NCBI RefSeq assembly: GCF_047345415.1
Contig: NZ_JBLFEP010000001.1
Coordinates: 930,001 to 994,000 of the forward strand
Direction of reading: 5' to 3'
DNA length: 64,000 nucleotides
Source of the DNA: Maribacter_C sp947494565
GTDB lineage: Bacteria > Bacteroidota > Bacteroidia > Flavobacteriales > Flavobacteriaceae
The notes below the pieces were generated by a model that saw only the letters and a program-made list of their open reading frames with translations, did not search any database and was not told where the DNA came from. A program made the position numbers and the translations under genes. Of this stretch, positions 60,799 through 64,000 are shown piece after piece. Position 1 is the stretch's first letter; every line of letters begins with the position of its first letter.

Positions 60799-61929
60799 TT
60801 AGCCGGCAAAATAGTTTCGTAAGAGGTATATCGTCAACATTCCCCAAAAGGTTCCCGTCGCCATGCTCAAAATTGCCAGTACAATAGCATGTGGCATCCA
60901 TTTCTTTTCATAGGCAGCTGTAACTGCAGGGGCAGTCGCGATACCCCCCACATTTGCCATACTGGCTATTGGCACCCACGCCATATTCACGTTGAGCAGT
61001 TTAGCAATAAGTACCATGAAAATGAAATGCCCTATAAGCCAAATTACAAGAAAGCCCAGAAAAGGAATATCAAACCCCAATGCATTTAACTGGAGTTTTA
61101 ACCCTAAAATCGCCATGACGACAATGATTAAAATACTTCCCGCTTTCAGGGCGAATTTGAAATTCCATTTGGCTATAAAGTTACTTAGGGCCAACCCTAC
61201 AAATGAAAGTAGCACCACCTTAATCACGAAACTTTCGATTAAAAAATTACTGAGAACTACGATTGAAAGTAAGATCAGTCCGCTCACCCACGGATTGATT
61301 TTACTTCCCTTTTCTACTCGAATATCCTCTGGAATAGCTACGTCACTTATTTTGATCCAAGTATTTAATCTACTACTTTTTTTGATGGTCTGGAACATTA
61401 ATATCGTCCACACGTTTACCAAAATATTATCCATGACCAGCACCGTTAGGAATATGTTTTCAGGGCATTCCACTAATTCCTTAAGCACTAATTGGCTTGT
61501 GCTGCCCCCTATCCAACTGCCCACTATCGGTGGTATTCCCTTCCAATAGCCCTCGCTCATCATGGTTGTTGAAATGAATTCGGAATCGAAAAAAAGCAAT
61601 AGTACTATCACTGGAAAAATGGCAATAAACAAAGAACCCGAGGCAAATACCACAATCGGCTTAAACCCAATAGCCTTTAATTGTCCTATAGATAAGCTAC
61701 TCATGACAGCGACAATCGCCAATGGAATGAAGTAGTCTTTACTGAAATCGTGGATGATGGCCTGGGAATAATCAACATCCAATACATAGGAAATAATCGC
61801 AGGAATAAGATACGCTAACAGTATAGCAGGTACCCAATCAAAAAGTGACTTTACATGTTTGTTTTCCCAACGGTCCAAAAAATACACCGCGATGACGGTA
61901 AAGGTAGAAATAAGCCATGGTGTTAGCAT
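60799..61929 (-). CDS. DUF819 family permease
   Basis: The 376-residue protein has about ten membrane helices and the family motif WIGGSTSQLVLKELVECPEN, then VLVMDNILVNVWTILMF and a late VGGIATAPAVTAAYEKKWMP. The second half repeats the topology. DUF819 (YjcL-like) proteins are probable transporters of unknown substrate. It stands alone between the double-AraC regulator and rsmI. Confidence 0.85.
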   Translation of the reverse strand: MLTPWLISTFTVIAVYFLDRWENKHVKSLFDWVPAILLAYLIPAIISYVLDVDYSQAIIHDFSKDYFIPLAIVAVMSSLSIGQLKAIGFKPIVVFASGSLFIAIFPVIVLLLFFDSEFISTTMMSEGYWKGIPPIVGSWIGGSTSQLVLKELVECPENIFLTVLVMDNILVNVWTILMFQTIKKSSRLNTWIKISDVAIPEDIRVEKGSKINPWVSGLILLSIVVLSNFLIESFVIKVVLLSFVGLALSNFIAKWNFKFALKAGSILIIVVMAILGLKLQLNALGFDIPFLGFLVIWLIGHFIFMVLIAKLLNVNMAWVPIASMANVGGIATAPAVTAAYEKKWMPHAIVLAILSMATGTFWGMLTIYLLRNYFAG

Positions 61930-61963
61930 AAGCCTAATTTAGAGGTTTTTGAAATAGCTTCGA

Positions 61964-62638
61964 CTATTTTTTCCCTCCCACAACAATTACGATTTCCCCT
62001 TTGGGTGGCTTATCGGTGTAATATTGCAAGACCTCTTCCGCCGTCCCCCGAACGGTTTCCTCATATAGTTTTGTCAACTCCCTGGAAACGGATACGGCTC
62101 GATCAGCGCCAAAATATGTTACAAAGTTCCCTAGGGTTTTGAGCAATTTATGTGGGGATTCATAGAAAACCATGGTGCGGGTTTCTTCTGCTAAGAATTG
62201 TAATCGGGTCTTACGTCCTTTCTTTACGGGCAAGAATCCTTCAAAAACAAATTTATCATTCGGTAATCCACTATTGACCAATGCCGGAACAAAGGCAGTG
62301 GCTCCAGGTAGACATTCAACTTCAACTCCATTCTCCAAACAGGTACGGGTCAAAAGAAATCCCGGATCGGAAATCGCAGGCGTACCGGCATCGGAAATCA
62401 GGGCCATTGTTTCACCCGCCTTCATTCGTTTTACCAAAGCATCAACGGTCTTGTGTTCGTTATGCATATGGTGGCTCTGCATGGGGGTTGTAATTTCAAA
62501 ATGGTGCAAGAGCTTACCACTAGTTCTTGTGTCTTCGGCCAAAATTATAGCTACTTCCTTTAATACACGGATGGCACGCAAGGTCATATCTTCAAGATTG
62601 CCTATCGGCGTCGGAATCAAATACAATTTTCCTGTCAT
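61964..62638 (-). CDS. rsmI: 16S rRNA (cytidine1402-2'-O)-methyltransferase
   Basis: RsmI methylates the ribose of C1402 in 16S rRNA using SAM. The 224-residue sequence has the tetrapyrrole-methylase fold motifs YLIPTPIGNLEDMTLRAI, LAEDTRTSGKLL, ALISDAGTPAISDPGF, LPGATAFVPAL. Its length is a little shorter than E. coli RsmI, mainly at the C-terminus, which is common in Bacteroidota. The DoxX-like gene lies 6 bases upstream on the same strand. Confidence 0.94.
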   Translation of the reverse strand: MTGKLYLIPTPIGNLEDMTLRAIRVLKEVAIILAEDTRTSGKLLHHFEITTPMQSHHMHNEHKTVDALVKRMKAGETMALISDAGTPAISDPGFLLTRTCLENGVEVECLPGATAFVPALVNSGLPNDKFVFEGFLPVKKGRKTRLQFLAEETRTMVFYESPHKLLKTLGNFVTYFGADRAVSVSRELTKLYEETVRGTAEEVLQYYTDKPPKGEIVIVVGGKK

Positions 62639-62644
62639 CTGAAA

Positions 62645-63001
62645 TTAGGGTCTGACTGTTTTTCCAAGAAAATACGAAACGATCAAAGCGATGAACGCAA
62701 TTATGGAGAATAGCTCTCCCCCATCCTGGGCTACCTTATGAGCCGTAAAGGCGAGCATTACATCAAAAAAGAAACCGGCATAGGCCCATTCTTTCAACCA
62801 CTTCGAAAAATTTCCCCAAATGGCTACCAAACCCAATATCTTGGCGATGGCCAACGGATATACTAGGTATCTTGGGTAGTCAACACTTTCAAAATAATCG
62901 GCAATGGCATCCGGATTTCGAAGATACATCTGAACCGAATAGACCATAATCGCGGTCAAAACCCCGGTCGCAAGGTAGTAGGCTATTTTTTGAACTTTCA
63001 T
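62645..63001 (-). CDS. DoxX-like four-helix membrane protein
   Basis: A 118-residue membrane protein with four helices and the DoxX-like pattern: KIAYYLATGVLTAIMVYSVQ, YPLAIAKILGLVAIWG, WAYAGFFFDVMLAFTAH. DoxX-type proteins are quinone- or thiol-related; this one cannot be assigned to a substrate. Its stop is 6 bases from the rsmI start, which suggests one transcript. Confidence 0.75.
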   Translation of the reverse strand: MKVQKIAYYLATGVLTAIMVYSVQMYLRNPDAIADYFESVDYPRYLVYPLAIAKILGLVAIWGNFSKWLKEWAYAGFFFDVMLAFTAHKVAQDGGELFSIIAFIALIVSYFLGKTVRP

Positions 63002-63057
63002 CTACTTCTATTTTCATTTTAGCGTGGACAAGGTACGTAAAGCTGATAAATTCAAAC

Positions 63058-63091
63058 AAAAAACCCCTCATTGCTTTATGAGGGGTTTTTT
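63058..63091. terminator. Bidirectional terminator
   Basis: AAAAAACCCCTCAT-TGCTTT-ATGAGGGGTTTTTT is a 14-bp stem with T-runs on both strands. It is downstream of the 230-residue gene (-) and upstream of the DoxX-like gene. Confidence 0.8.
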
Positions 63092-63110
63092 GTTTCGTTT
63101 ATGCGGGTTT

Positions 63111-63803
63111 CTAGGCGAACCTACGTTCGATAAGGCCCATAAAACGTTCTTCGTATTCCTCTTTACCGACCCAATTGTTGTAATCAGGTTTCACCATATT
63201 GGTGATGAAAGCGATGGAACGTTCTTCGGTATCAATAGTACCCAGCTGTGACAGTACGCGATTATAATCTTCGGTACTCCCATTAAACAAGTGTTTTACG
63301 AATGCCAAGCGATTATTGAGATCTACCTTGATCTCTTTGCCGTTTAGGGTATCGTTCAATGATTTGGAGACCAGTTGTGGTTTCTCGACCCCATTTTCTT
63401 TGGGAGGCATGAAAACTTCCTTATCGTTCTTCATCAACTCGGGTTTTCCTAAAAAATCGGCCAATACCTCATCTACAGGGGTCTCGTTCGGCATTTCGGA
63501 AACCATATCCTTAATCGTATCCATACCTGGTATCATGATATCCTCTTGATGCGGGTTTGTTTCCGGAACGGCTGCATTGTCGTTCAAAACAGCGTTTGCC
63601 ATGGCTTCGAATTTGGCAGCAATAACATTCTTGGAAACGTCGATTTCAATATCTTTCAACTTCTCATCTATGAACTTCAGAACGGCCAATTTCTCATACA
63701 TGGTTTTTGCCGCCTCGTACAGATCGGTGATTTCGGTCATGTTTTTAGAAGTAATGATGTCAGTAGACAACTTGACCAACTCCTCTTTCAATTTTTTTTT
63801 CAT
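63111..63803 (-). CDS. Conserved flavobacterial protein of unknown function, 230 residues
   Basis: No signal peptide or membrane segment is seen. The N-terminal ~60 residues form a helical, probably coiled-coil part (LKEELVKLSTDIITSKNMTEITDLYEAAKTMYEKLA), the middle is Asp/Glu/Pro-rich and likely disordered, and the C-terminus (DLNNRLAFVKHLFNGSTEDYNRVLSQLGTI, NWVGKEEYEERFM) is helical. I do not recognise a family with a known job, though this sequence style is seen next to tdk in related genomes. It is divergent from tdk. Cytoplasmic. Confidence 0.65.
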   Translation of the reverse strand: MKKKLKEELVKLSTDIITSKNMTEITDLYEAAKTMYEKLAVLKFIDEKLKDIEIDVSKNVIAAKFEAMANAVLNDNAAVPETNPHQEDIMIPGMDTIKDMVSEMPNETPVDEVLADFLGKPELMKNDKEVFMPPKENGVEKPQLVSKSLNDTLNGKEIKVDLNNRLAFVKHLFNGSTEDYNRVLSQLGTIDTEERSIAFITNMVKPDYNNWVGKEEYEERFMGLIERRFA

Positions 63804-63920
63804 CTGTGAAACTAATCGGTCTTATGTGATTTGATGCAAAAGGCGTGCCTTTTTTGGGAATTCTTGAAGTTCCCCATAACAAGAACGAAAAAACACCTTA
63901 TTTTAGTCTAAAATTACAAA

Positions 63921-64000
63921 ATGTTTCTCGAAAATACCGTTAATCACAAAGAACAGTTCGGCTGGATAGAAGTTATCTGTGGTTCGATGTTTTCTGGGAA
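63921..64000 (+). CDS. tdk: Thymidine kinase, N-terminal part (cut by window edge)
   Basis: The first 26 codons read MFLENTVNHKEQFGW and end in the P-loop start CGSMFSG, which is the N-terminus of type II thymidine kinase. The frame is open to the window edge. It salvages thymidine to dTMP. The start codon is the first ATG after a TAAAATTAC stretch. Confidence 0.85.
   Translation, partial: MFLENTVNHKEQFGWIEVICGSMFSG

Overview
The window is a stretch of chromosome from a marine-type flavobacterium (phylum Bacteroidota, family Flavobacteriaceae). The evidence is a complete Bat (MoxR-associated) operon, the gene order acpP-fabF-rnc-IPExxxVDY-pyk, OmpA with thrombospondin type-3 repeats, many LytTR/AraC/PAS regulators, and promoter boxes of the Bacteroidota type (TAnnTTTG, sometimes with a TTTG about 19 bases upstream). 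No prophage, insertion sequence, CRISPR array or rRNA operon was seen. The genus is not determined; a Maribacter/Zobellia/Arenibacter-like organism is a guess.

Layout. 1-7.6 kb: Bat operon (DUF58 protein cut by the window edge, a two-helix membrane protein, BatA, BatB, BatC, BatD, BatE). 7.7-16 kb: a small membrane protein, a SulP transporter followed by a beta-carbonic anhydrase, pheS, a second SulP, then a Tat-signal PLP aminotransferase coupled to an AEC-type permease. 16-21 kb: YCII-like protein, CYTH protein, DNA polymerase IV, a small lipoprotein, a redox cluster (cupredoxin-like protein, AhpD-like protein, an unlisted 53-residue His/Cys protein), an AraC regulator and a lone PAS protein. 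21-30 kb: core metabolism (pyk, IPExxxVDY protein, rnc, fabF, acpP, purN, RNase H, a PfkB kinase, purF).

30.2-31.1 kb holds the most striking non-coding feature. Four nearly identical 40-base blocks each sit at the same distance behind a promoter-like box and each runs into its own intrinsic terminator. They read as four tandem small-RNA genes of about 75 nt. A 42-bp perfect palindrome, probably a terminator, separates them from sodA.

31-41 kb: AddA-like and AddB-like helicase-nuclease genes separated by kbl and ompA. 41-46 kb: SDR enzyme, secreted cupin protein, membrane-anchored LytTR regulator, a three-PAS histidine kinase, tRNA-Ala(GGC), UspA. 46-52 kb: GNAT, MATE, enoyl-CoA hydratase-like protein, two small envelope proteins, PHP-domain lipoprotein, QueD/PTPS, LpxH-like hydrolase. 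52-56 kb: MFS exporter, recJ, then a four-helix-bundle (S23/IVP-like) gene bracketed by imperfect inverted repeats, and a divergent OsmC / AhpD-like pair. 57-64 kb: DinB-like protein, Crp-type protein, uracil-DNA glycosylase-family protein, small membrane and NTF2-like proteins under a double-AraC-domain regulator, DUF819 permease, rsmI, a DoxX-like protein, an unrecognised flavobacterial protein, and the first codons of thymidine kinase.

All family assignments come from reading motifs and overall sequence character; no database search was run.
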